A model generated the notes under the pieces. That model worked only from the letters and a program-made list of their open reading frames with translations. It had not been told where the DNA came from and made no database searches. Positions 57,552-64,000 of a DNA stretch of 64,000 bases are shown piece after piece. This stretch comes from Chitinophaga polysaccharea (lineage in GTDB: Bacteria > Bacteroidota > Bacteroidia > Chitinophagales > Chitinophagaceae). Each line of letters starts with the position of its first letter. Within the stretch, counting starts at the first letter, position 1. The position numbers and the translations under genes were made by a program. The DNA is taken from contig NZ_VIWO01000001.1 in NCBI RefSeq assembly GCF_007829335.1, positions 806,001-870,000 of the forward strand, read 5' to 3'.

Positions 57552-57582
57552 AAAAAAGGTTGTATCGTTTGATGATACAACC
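57552..57582 (-). terminator. nadM-nadV terminator
   Basis: A perfect 9-bp stem (57558-57566 and 57574-57582) with a 7-nt loop, followed on the minus strand by TTTTTT. It lies about 40 bases past the nadV stop and separates the salvage genes from the methyltransferase fusion gene. Confidence 0.88.
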
Positions 57583-57621
57583 CGCTGAGGTAAACGTTTT
57601 CTGGAGGAAATAAGAATATTT

Positions 57622-59031
57622 TTATAAAGTGGCAGCCTTGCGTACCTCATCGAAGGTGTAGGTGCGTACCACCTCCCCATTTTCAAACACTGTTTGCAGC
57701 AGGTTTGTTGCCTGGGTAGAGGCGGCTACCGTTTTAAATTCATTGTTTTCTTTTATCAGGGCCAGTTTACCGGCTTTTGACTTTTTAAAGGAAGTACGAA
57801 GTTGGCCGTTGGCGTCCATTTCCACCGGCATTTTTTGTACATCGATAGGTTGACCATTTACCATGGCGTAGGCGCATTTGAGTGCAAATTCCTGGGTGTC
57901 GCGGTTTACGCGTTGGAGTAAGGCGCCGCCCATGCCCAGCACCAGGTTTTCGGCGCTGATACCGGCTTGTTTCAGGGCTTCAAATATACCAGGGATGGAA
58001 GAATAGCTGATGCCATCGCCTTGTATGACTCTTACCTGTGGTGGCAACACTTTATATCCTTTTTCATTGGTGGTATAGCCAAACTTATCCATGAGGATGC
58101 TGAATATGCGGAGCAGCGTTTGCACCGGGTCGCCGCTATCGGGACGAATCACCAGGGTGCCATCTCTTTTAAGAATTTTTTCTTTCAGCTCAGTACCCCA
58201 GTACTCTTCGCAGGCCCGGAAAATATTGTAAGAATCGGATACACAGGCGATGGTGCCGGTTGGATACGTATCGAGAATGTGTTTGAAGATGTCCAGTTCT
58301 CCTTTTTCACCCAGCAGGGTTACTACGGAGTGCTCTGTGGCAGGGATAGAGAGTCCCGGTGCGGTAGGTGCATTGTAATACCGTTTGGCAAACAGGGAGC
58401 CGGGAATGGTGTCGCTGCCGGAAAAGCTTACCAGATGGGCACTACCGCCGATACCGGCACTTTCTACAGAGCTGGCGCCCCGGAAGCCGAAGTCGTTCAG
58501 TACAAAGTCGATGCCTGCATAGGCTGCTGCACTGGCAGTTTCATCATAATATTTCTTTACTATTTTTTTAATTTCTCTTGATACAGAGGCTACGGTACAG
58601 GGGTACCATACCTGCATGAGCAGCGTTTCGAGGAAGTTGGTAAGCCAGAAGCATTCAGGGTCGGTGTTTTCGATGGTCATCAGCACATTTCGTACAGGCA
58701 CCACTGTGCCTTCGGGTACCGCTTTGATGCGGATGGGAAGTTTACCACCGTGTTTTTCGATGATATATTCAAAGCGGCTGCGGTCGAATACATCCTTACG
58801 TCCGAATACCTCTGTGAGCATAGTTTCGGCTTCATCCAGCTTTTCTTTGGTAAATACTACACCTGCCAGGTATTCTTTCAGGAAATATTGGAGCCCATAG
58901 AACACCGTTTCATCAAATTTGCCACCGCGACTTTCGAGGTAAGAGTAGATGTACTCGGTACCAGGGATATATAATTTGTGGTGAGAGTATTTATAAGCGT
59001 CGGCGAGGAGAATGAGGTTTTCCTTTGTCAT
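57622..59031 (-). CDS. nadV: Nicotinamide phosphoribosyltransferase (NAMPT/NadV)
   Basis: NadV makes NMN from nicotinamide and PRPP, the first step of nicotinamide salvage without deamidation. The 469-residue product has the NAMPT landmarks: LNDFGFRGASSVESAGIGGSAHL, the catalytic-site PATEHSVV with the phosphorylated His position, LVIRPDSGDPVQTLL, and IQGDGISYSSIPGIFEAL. Length is that of bacterial NadV. It follows nadM by 17 bases, so both form one operon driven by the promoter at 59983-60013. Nicotinamide from NAD-consuming reactions would be rescued by these two genes. Confidence 0.95.
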   Translation of the reverse strand: MTKENLILLADAYKYSHHKLYIPGTEYIYSYLESRGGKFDETVFYGLQYFLKEYLAGVVFTKEKLDEAETMLTEVFGRKDVFDRSRFEYIIEKHGGKLPIRIKAVPEGTVVPVRNVLMTIENTDPECFWLTNFLETLLMQVWYPCTVASVSREIKKIVKKYYDETASAAAYAGIDFVLNDFGFRGASSVESAGIGGSAHLVSFSGSDTIPGSLFAKRYYNAPTAPGLSIPATEHSVVTLLGEKGELDIFKHILDTYPTGTIACVSDSYNIFRACEEYWGTELKEKILKRDGTLVIRPDSGDPVQTLLRIFSILMDKFGYTTNEKGYKVLPPQVRVIQGDGISYSSIPGIFEALKQAGISAENLVLGMGGALLQRVNRDTQEFALKCAYAMVNGQPIDVQKMPVEMDANGQLRTSFKKSKAGKLALIKENNEFKTVAASTQATNLLQTVFENGEVVRTYTFDEVRKAATL

Positions 59032-59048
59032 ATCTCAATATTTTAGTC

Positions 59049-59954
59049 TTAGTAAGTATATTTTTCAGTGAGTTTAGCGATCAACGGAAGATGTGTATCT
59101 ACGATTTCATTCCGGCTGATCATGCCCGGTATGTCTTTTACTGTTACCCATTTTACTTCTTCGAGATCGTCATTGGCAGCGGGTTCTCCGAATACCAGGT
59201 CAGTGCTGAAGAGGGTGGTAATAATTTTGTTTACTTCTGTGCGATAGCGCCAGTCGTTTACCCGTACGGAGGCTACATATTCCATGGGGCCGATTTCCAG
59301 TGCGCCGCATTCTTCCTGCAGTTCCCTGGCAGCGGCCAGTTCGAAGCTTTCGTCGGTTGGGTCGGAAAATCCGCCCGGGAGGCGCCATACGGCTTCATTT
59401 GGTTTGCGGCCCAACAGCAACTGTGTTTTATTGTTTTTATATAATGCAATATCTACAGTAGCATATACGGATGGAAACAGGTTATAGGTGTTATAGATAA
59501 TGCCGGCGCGGAATTCTTCCGTATCAAATACTTTATCTGATATGGCTTCCCGCATGGCGGTAGCGTTATAATCTTTTATGGGTGGCAGTGCTGTGGTGGT
59601 ATAGCGACCGCAGTAAGTGCCCATGAAGCTATCGCGGCTGCCGTATAATAAAAAGGTTTCGTGGGGGAAATTATTGTGAAGCAGTTCATCCAGTTTCTGT
59701 GACCACACGGTGTCGCTTTTCTGATCGCTCAGGGGTAATACAATGATTTCAGGAAATGCTTGTTTGATCATCCGCTCGCGGGTGTAGTAGTCGAGCGGAT
59801 TTTTGCGGCTGCCTCTCACCGGACTAACGCCAAGGATGATGAGGACGCGGTTATGTTTTTGTTTAACCTGCCGGATCAGCTCCAGGTGGCCTTCATGGAG
59901 GGAAGGTGTTTGGAAGCGGGCGATGATCACTCCTGTGGGTTTTGTGTTTTGCAT
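59049..59954 (-). CDS. nadM: Bifunctional NMN adenylyltransferase/Nudix hydrolase (NadM-Nudix)
   Basis: The N-terminal half (residues 1-175) adenylylates NMN to NAD: TGVIIARFQTPSLHEGHLEL holds the HxGH motif (His20 and His23), and NPLDYYTRERM follows. ATAMREAISDKVF is the C-terminal nucleotide-binding site. The C-terminal half (about 180-300) is a Nudix domain with LPGGFSDPTDESFELAAARE and LQEECG, probably acting on ADP-ribose or a similar pyrophosphate. The spacing in the first part of the Nudix box is one residue longer than the consensus. The order nadM-nadV gives nicotinamide to NAD in two steps. It is first in the operon, under a palindromic operator. Confidence 0.93.
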   Translation of the reverse strand: MQNTKPTGVIIARFQTPSLHEGHLELIRQVKQKHNRVLIILGVSPVRGSRKNPLDYYTRERMIKQAFPEIIVLPLSDQKSDTVWSQKLDELLHNNFPHETFLLYGSRDSFMGTYCGRYTTTALPPIKDYNATAMREAISDKVFDTEEFRAGIIYNTYNLFPSVYATVDIALYKNNKTQLLLGRKPNEAVWRLPGGFSDPTDESFELAAARELQEECGALEIGPMEYVASVRVNDWRYRTEVNKIITTLFSTDLVFGEPAANDDLEEVKWVTVKDIPGMISRNEIVDTHLPLIAKLTEKYTY

Positions 59955-59965
59955 GTCCGATCTGT

Positions 59966-59986
59966 TTTGTGTAATTGTTACACAAA
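59966..59986 (-). promoter_or_regulatory. Palindromic operator over the nadM promoter
   Basis: Two perfect 9-bp arms, TTTGTGTAA and TTACACAAA, flank a 3-nt centre. The box covers part of the -7 element (59983-59990) and the expected transcription start. This is the layout of a repressor site. An NrtR-type regulator is the best candidate because its gene lies 0.6 kb away. Confidence 0.7.
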
Positions 59987-60013
59987 TATAGAAAGGAGAT
60001 TTGAATCAGCAAA
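59983..60013 (-). promoter_or_regulatory. nadM-nadV promoter
   Basis: Minus-strand TTTG at 60013-60010, a spacer of exactly 19 bp, and TATATTTG at 59990-59983: a full match to the Bacteroidota consensus. The start would be near 59976, about 22 bases before the nadM ATG. Confidence 0.8.
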
Positions 60014-60017
60014 ATGT

Positions 60018-60038
60018 TTTTTGTAAAAAGTACACAAA
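60018..60038 (-). promoter_or_regulatory. Second copy of the nadM operator
   Basis: This 21-bp box matches the palindrome at 59966-59986 at 16 of 21 positions (right arm GTACACAAA, left arm TTTTTGTAA). It lies just upstream of the -33 element, 52 bp from the first copy, about five helical turns, which would allow bound dimers to face the same side. Confidence 0.6.
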
Positions 60039-60166
60039 ATAAAAGTGGCTGTTTTACGGGAGATGCTGGGCTTAAACAAAGAATGTATACAAAGAACGGG
60101 AATGTTCACATTTCATAGACATCTTGTAAGCAGTCATTTTTTAAATTGGATAAAAATATTCATCCA

Positions 60167-60394
60167 ATGTTGGCAGTTAACCGAAACCAGGAAGATTTAA
60201 AGAAGCTCGGCATGAAAATCCGCGAGCTGAAAACGGAAAGAAATATTACTGATAAAGCGTTTTCACGATTGGCAAGAATTGGCGCCTCCCAGGTATGGCG
60301 GATATTAGAGGGCCAGGTTAATCCCACCTACTCTACATTAAAAGCTATTGCGGAGGTATTAGAGGTGCATCCCGGGGTTTTCTTTGATCTATAA
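60167..60394 (+). CDS. Small XRE-family helix-turn-helix protein
   Basis: The 75-residue product is little more than an HTH domain: LGMKIRELKTERNITDKAFS, RLARIGASQVWRILEGQVN, PTYSTLKAIAEVLEVHPGVF. The ATG at 60167 is preferred; a TTG seven codons upstream is open. It is divergent from nadM and shares its 212-bp intergenic region with the two operator boxes. It could be a second regulator of the NAD genes or of itself. A clear promoter for it was not found. Confidence 0.8.
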   Translation: MLAVNRNQEDLKKLGMKIRELKTERNITDKAFSRLARIGASQVWRILEGQVNPTYSTLKAIAEVLEVHPGVFFDL

Positions 60395-60556
60395 AATGGA
60401 GTTCTGGTCCTCGCCAGGGGACTAATTACAAGTTGTAATAACAGGCTTAAAGAATCTTTGATTTTAACTCCCTTGAATTCGAGGGAGTAGGAAAAGGCAG
60501 GGCTAAACGTCTTTGCTGCCGGTGTAAGCAACAGTGTTAATTCTCAAGAACCTCTA

Positions 60557-61243
60557 TTATATCTCAAACGTCATCCCTTCTTTCTTCAGCTTAAAATACC
60601 TCGCCTCATCGAAACTGAACAAATTCGCGGGCCTTCCCTGCGATACCTGTTTTTGTTTTTCGTTATGGGCAATCAATATCCCCAGGTGGTTTATTTTTTT
60701 CTGGAAATTGCGGCGATCTATAGGCCGGTCCAGCAGGGTTTCGTAGAGTTTTTCGAGGTCGGCGATGGGGAACTTTTTATCCAGCAGTTCAAAGCCGATG
60801 GGCTCGTAGCGGATTTTATTGCGGAGGCGTTGTACCGCTACATCAATGATGGTAGCGTGATCGAAAGCCAGGGATGGTAAATCTTTGATATTGAACCAGC
60901 TGGCATCTTCGGCATCGGAACTGGCTGCGAGCTTAAAGTTGGTAGGATTTACCAGGCCGAAGTAAGCCACGGACACTACCCTGCCCCTGGGGTCGCGCCC
61001 GGGGAGACCAAAGCTGTACAGCTGTTCGAGGTAATTGATATTTACGCCGGCTTCGGTAAGCAGCTCGCGGGTAACGGCTTCTTCGAGCGATTCGTTGTCG
61101 AGTACGAAACCGCCGGGCAGTGCCCAGCTATGCAGATAGGGTTGGATGGTGCGCTTAATGAGCAGGACCACGATTCCTTCTTTGGGAATATATCCAAATA
61201 CAACCGCATCTACGGTCAGTCTGATGTTTTGTATAATGGGCAA
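60557..61243 (-). CDS. NrtR-like Nudix/winged-helix transcriptional regulator
   Basis: The 228-residue product has an N-terminal Nudix domain (residues 8-140) and a C-terminal winged helix (about 150-215, FPIADLEKLYETLLDRPIDR, NFQKKINHLGIL). This is the NrtR architecture, in which ADP-ribose or a related NAD-derived ligand releases the repressor from DNA. The Nudix box is degenerate: RELLTEAG has Thr63 where the REUxEE motif needs a metal-binding Glu, so it probably binds but does not cleave. It starts with TTG at 61243; no in-frame ATG is available. Other members of this fold regulate sugar genes (AraR-type), so the NAD link rests on position. Confidence 0.85.
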   Translation of the reverse strand: MPIIQNIRLTVDAVVFGYIPKEGIVVLLIKRTIQPYLHSWALPGGFVLDNESLEEAVTRELLTEAGVNINYLEQLYSFGLPGRDPRGRVVSVAYFGLVNPTNFKLAASSDAEDASWFNIKDLPSLAFDHATIIDVAVQRLRNKIRYEPIGFELLDKKFPIADLEKLYETLLDRPIDRRNFQKKINHLGILIAHNEKQKQVSQGRPANLFSFDEARYFKLKKEGMTFEI

Positions 61244-61253
61244 ACCTTTCTGA

Positions 61254-61664
61254 TTATTTTGCTTGTATATATTGTTCTATCTGGGCAGTGCCTTTGTGCA
61301 AATTTACGAACAAAGGATTTTTTACCGGGTCAAAAACGATAATAGTACTTTGTTCCCAGATATCCTGCGGTGTAGGTAGCTCAATGATTACTTCCTGGCC
61401 ATTCTGACGGTGGAAGAGCAGGCTGTCTTTCCCGGCCATATGGGCCTTGAACTGGTGCTGGTCCAGGTAGTCGGTCAGTTGCTTGCGAAGTTGCAGCACA
61501 GAGTCGGTCAATGCGCCGGGAGCGGGTTTAAACTCGCGGTATACGTAACACTTTTCGTTGATAACGTCATAAGCCGACCGGTCGGTACTTTGTTCCTTGT
61601 TGCGGGCGTTGTTGCAGGCAAACAGCACTACGGTCATTGTGAGGAGTGATAATATCTTTTTCAT
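61254..61664 (-). CDS. Hypothetical lipoprotein
   Basis: The 136-residue product has a lipoprotein signal with lipobox VVLFACNNA (Cys near residue 17). A helical part (PGALTDSVLQLRKQLTDYLD) and a small beta part (EVIIELPTPQDIWEQSTIIV) follow. I do not recognise the family. It ends 10 bases before the TTG start of the NrtR-like gene and starts 12 bases after the NTF2-like gene, so the three are likely co-transcribed. Confidence 0.65.
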   Translation of the reverse strand: MKKILSLLTMTVVLFACNNARNKEQSTDRSAYDVINEKCYVYREFKPAPGALTDSVLQLRKQLTDYLDQHQFKAHMAGKDSLLFHRQNGQEVIIELPTPQDIWEQSTIIVFDPVKNPLFVNLHKGTAQIEQYIQAK

Positions 61665-61676
61665 GAGTGCATAAGT

Positions 61677-62072
61677 TTAATGTTCGTAGCAATCATAGTT
61701 ACGCTGACGGTAAATTTTTCCATCGCGAAATTCTATGATAGTGCAAATAAATGCTTTCATCACCTGGCCGCGGCGGAATTGCCCGGCATCTACGCCTATT
61801 TCACCGGTCCATTTGGCTTCTACTACCAGGGTATTTCCTGATTCTACCACTTTCAGCACACTGAAGTGCTGGGATTTCAAAATTATTTTATTGGTGGCCA
61901 TGCTTTCCAGCATGATCTCAAAATTGCGTTGTTTGATCTCATTCGAGAGCTGGTTTGGATATTCAGTCTGAATGATGTTCGGATGAAAAATCCTGGCAAA
62001 TTCAACGGGATCTGCTGAAAAAGTTTCCAGCAGCTGGAAATACCGGTATATAAGCGCCAGTTTCTCTTCCAT
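61677..62072 (-). CDS. NTF2-like (SnoaL-type) protein
   Basis: The 131-residue product fits the NTF2-like cone fold: YRYFQLLETFSADPVEFARI at the N-terminal helices, then beta strands VLKVVESGNTLVVEAKWTGE and MKAFICTIIEFRDGKIYRQR with the family's ending pattern. Members act as small-molecule isomerases or polyketide cyclases, or simply bind ligands. The role here is unknown. It leads the short operon with the lipoprotein and the NrtR-like gene. Confidence 0.8.
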   Translation of the reverse strand: MEEKLALIYRYFQLLETFSADPVEFARIFHPNIIQTEYPNQLSNEIKQRNFEIMLESMATNKIILKSQHFSVLKVVESGNTLVVEAKWTGEIGVDAGQFRRGQVMKAFICTIIEFRDGKIYRQRNYDCYEH

Positions 62073-62100
62073 TTAAAGGGATAAATTGAAATATTACGAA

Positions 62101-62158
62101 TAGCGTATTTATGCGAAAATATACATTTCGCACCTATATGTAACTCTCAAATTTTGAG
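62101..62158. promoter_or_regulatory. Palindromes upstream of the NTF2-like/NrtR operon
   Basis: TGCGAAA at 62112-62118 pairs with TTTCGCA at 62126-62132 (7-bp arms, 7-nt spacer), and CTCAAATTTTGAG (62146-62158) is a 13-bp palindrome. Both lie in the 107-bp gap between the M28 gene and the NTF2-like gene. They may be operators or a weak terminator. No match to the nadM operator was seen here. Confidence 0.4.
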
Positions 62159-62179
62159 TGGTTCGTAATTATGTGGTGA

Positions 62180-63466
62180 TTATTGGGCACTAGTGAAGGC
62201 CAGCTTGTCCTTATTATTCGTTTTATCGATGATGTTATACACCAGTTTGAGGACGTTGAGGGTGCCGGTATAATTTATCTTGTCGTCGCTGGTAGCTGTT
62301 CCGGTATAGAAGTAAAGTACCGGTATATTTTTTTTGTAGAAAGATGCGTGATCAGAGTTGCCAGCCAGGGTAGAGTCGTAGGCCAGTGGCAGCTCTTTGT
62401 TGGTGGCGGCTTCCTGCAGGATGGCGGCCCATCCGGGGGAGGTGCCTGTTCCGCCTATCTGTAAAGCCTTACCTGGATTGAGTTGCCCGATACCGTCCAT
62501 ATTAATCATATAGTTTACCTGGGCCAGGTTTACGGTGCTATGGGAGGCGAAGTATTTAGAGCCATATAGGCCTTGTTCCTTCCCGGAAAAGGCGATGATC
62601 ACATAGTTATTGTTATGGAGACGGGAGCCTGTCAGCAGGCGGGCTAATTCCAGTAGGGCGGCTGTTCCGCTTACATTATCATCTGATTTGGCGGTACTTT
62701 CCCAGCCGGGAAAATCGTAATGGGCGCCGATAATGATGGTATGGGGGGCTTTGTTATCCACATAGCCGATTACGTTAGTGCCGGTGCGTTTGATGGGTTT
62801 AAAGGCAATCTGCATATTTACCTGGAAGCTACCGGCATCGTCGGCGCTTAGTTTTTTGCTGATTTCCCTGCCAACCCATACGGCCGGAATGCCAGCAGTG
62901 GCGGGATGTTGATCGAGCCATTGCTGTACTTCGGCAATAGATTCTCTCCCGTTAAAAAATATTACGCCGGTAGCGCCCGACTTTTCAGCGATCTGCGTTT
63001 GTTGCAGGTACTGCTCCAGGGGTGTTTTCCGGCTATCGGTATCCATTTCTGCCACGTTGATAAACCAGATATTGTCGGGTTCATTTACGCTGGGCATTAC
63101 TTCTCCTTTGACTGATTTTTCTGCGCTGAAAGGCAGGGGGAGATACTGTTGGCCGGCTACCAGCTTATCTTCGTTGATGGCCAGGTGGCAATTGGTAGCG
63201 GGTTCCTTGCTTTCTTTGACAGTAAATTGCTGTAAAAAGCCATCCTCCCCTTTGGGGCTGAGACCAATTTGTTTCATCTGAGCAGAAATATACGCTGCGG
63301 CCAGTTGCTCGCCGGGAGCGCCAGTACTGCGGCCTTCCAGCTTATTGCTGCTCAGGTAATTGATATGTAGTTGTAGGTTACCAAGGGTTTTTCTGTCCTC
63401 TTTTCTTTGGGCATAAACATGGATGGTAACAACTACCAGTGGTAACAGCCAGGTGATCTTTTTCAC
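62180..63466 (-). CDS. Secreted M28-family metallopeptidase homologue
   Basis: The 428-residue product has a signal peptide (VKKITWLLPLVVVTIHVYA, starting from GTG at 63466; a TTG nine codons upstream gives a poorer signal). A PA-like insertion follows in residues about 90-215. The M28 zinc-peptidase core is next: IIGAHYDFPG, KSDDNVSGTAALLELA and FSGKEQGLYGSKYFA, then NMDGIGQL. The zinc ligands appear present, but the first residue of the expected Glu-Glu pair is Lys near residue 294. That Glu is the general base in known M28 enzymes, so catalytic activity is in doubt. It is divergent from gcvT. Confidence 0.85.
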   Translation of the reverse strand: MKKITWLLPLVVVTIHVYAQRKEDRKTLGNLQLHINYLSSNKLEGRSTGAPGEQLAAAYISAQMKQIGLSPKGEDGFLQQFTVKESKEPATNCHLAINEDKLVAGQQYLPLPFSAEKSVKGEVMPSVNEPDNIWFINVAEMDTDSRKTPLEQYLQQTQIAEKSGATGVIFFNGRESIAEVQQWLDQHPATAGIPAVWVGREISKKLSADDAGSFQVNMQIAFKPIKRTGTNVIGYVDNKAPHTIIIGAHYDFPGWESTAKSDDNVSGTAALLELARLLTGSRLHNNNYVIIAFSGKEQGLYGSKYFASHSTVNLAQVNYMINMDGIGQLNPGKALQIGGTGTSPGWAAILQEAATNKELPLAYDSTLAGNSDHASFYKKNIPVLYFYTGTATSDDKINYTGTLNVLKLVYNIIDKTNNKDKLAFTSAQ

Positions 63467-63640
63467 AGCAATCTGATTTGGGTGTTGCGGCAAAATTACG
63501 AATTACCATGGTTGAATGGCCAAATCTGCCAGAAGATCTTTTGACTATATCATTGTATTTTAAGTATTTATAATACATTACTTTCGTCTGAAAACCGTCA
63601 TTCGCCAAATGGGGTGTAAGGTTGGTAATTCTCAAAATGC

Positions 63641-63648
63641 TATTTTTG
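63641..63648 (+). promoter_or_regulatory. gcvT promoter -7 element
   Basis: TATTTTTG matches TAnnTTTG, 20 bp before the gcvT ATG. A TTG at 63622-63624 lies near the -33 position. Confidence 0.55.
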
Positions 63649-63668
63649 CCCCGTTTTAAAAACAAAGT

Positions 63669-64000
63669 ATGAAAAACACGCCTTTTACTGAGAAACACAT
63701 TGCGCTGGGCGCCAAGATGGCCGCCTTTGCAGGTTACAACATGCCTATTTCCTACACTGGTATTAACGACGAGCACCAGGCGGTACGTACAAACGCCGGT
63801 GTGTTCGATGTAAGCCATATGGGCGAATTTATTTTAAAGGGCGAACATGCACTGGACCTGATCCAGCGCGTTACCAGCAACGACGCCTCCAAACTAACTG
63901 CCGGTAAGGCGCAGTACAGCTGCCTGCCGAACAACGAGGGAGGTATCGTAGACGATCTGCTGGTATATTGCATTGAAGAAAACAAAGTATATATGTTGGT
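63669..64000 (+). CDS. gcvT: Aminomethyltransferase GcvT (glycine cleavage T protein), cut by window edge
   Basis: GcvT transfers the methylene group of aminomethyl-lipoyl-GcvH to tetrahydrofolate. The visible 110 codons begin [20 protein letters not shown]. They show [52 protein letters not shown] and [18 protein letters not shown], all characteristic of the N-terminal folate-binding domain. The frame runs off the window at 64000, so the C-terminal two thirds are unseen. It starts from ATG at 63669 behind its own promoter and is divergent from the M28 gene. Confidence 0.95.
   Translation, partial: MKNTPFTEKHIALGAKMAAFAGYNMPISYTGINDEHQAVRTNAGVFDVSHMGEFILKGEHALDLIQRVTSNDASKLTAGKAQYSCLPNNEGGIVDDLLVYCIEENKVYML

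Overview
This window looks like chromosomal DNA of a Chitinophaga-like member of the Bacteroidota (Chitinophagaceae). The grounds are two SusC/SusD outer-membrane pairs with a GH31 glycosidase, many upstream sequences of the Bacteroidota promoter type (TTTG, about 19 bp, TAnnTTTG), almost no Shine-Dalgarno sequences, and families typical of the phylum (NUMOD4-HNH, DUF4834, DUF6377, a long PurF-like enzyme). The genus is an inference from gene content. No insertion sequence, integrase, rRNA or CRISPR array was seen.

Layout. 0-17.6 kb is housekeeping: dusB, a free-standing NUMOD4-HNH protein, a large Dna2-like nuclease-helicase, proC, a SixA-like phosphatase, a long amidophosphoribosyltransferase homologue, a SurA-like isomerase, the rimP-nusA-infB operon with a terminator-like hairpin in its leader, small membrane proteins and a HAD phosphatase. 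A tRNA(CAT) at 17.7 kb is followed by two orphan genes (17.9-20.0 kb). 20-34.6 kb is a polysaccharide-utilisation region, all on the minus strand: a DUF6377 regulator, susC2-susD2, a GH31 glucosidase/xylosidase and susC1-susD1. 34.7-36.7 kb holds small stress-type genes and a candidate small RNA. 36.7-42.9 kb is the thiamine operon thiS-thiC-tenI-thiD-thiE-thiG-thiH under a TPP riboswitch, with no thiF. 42.9-47.7 kb has a lipoprotein, a small membrane protein, a sterol-desaturase-type hydroxylase, dnaN and an aminotransferase. 47.9-54.9 kb is a tandem TetR pair followed by a TolC/adaptor/RND efflux operon.

55-61.2 kb is the most interesting part, an NAD-salvage locus. A bifunctional NMN adenylyltransferase-Nudix gene (nadM) and a nicotinamide phosphoribosyltransferase gene (nadV) share a promoter that matches the Bacteroidota consensus. 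A palindrome lies over its -7 element, and a second copy of the box lies upstream. An NrtR-like Nudix/winged-helix protein with a degenerate Nudix box and a small XRE protein are nearby candidate regulators. Just beyond nadV is an unusual 528-residue protein that appears to join a nucleotidyltransferase-like domain lacking the HxGH histidines to a SAM-dependent methyltransferase.

The window ends with an M28 peptidase homologue whose expected catalytic Glu is Lys, and the first third of gcvT, which is cut by the window edge. Convergent or adjacent genes are commonly separated by strong inverted repeats that act as, or resemble, intrinsic terminators.
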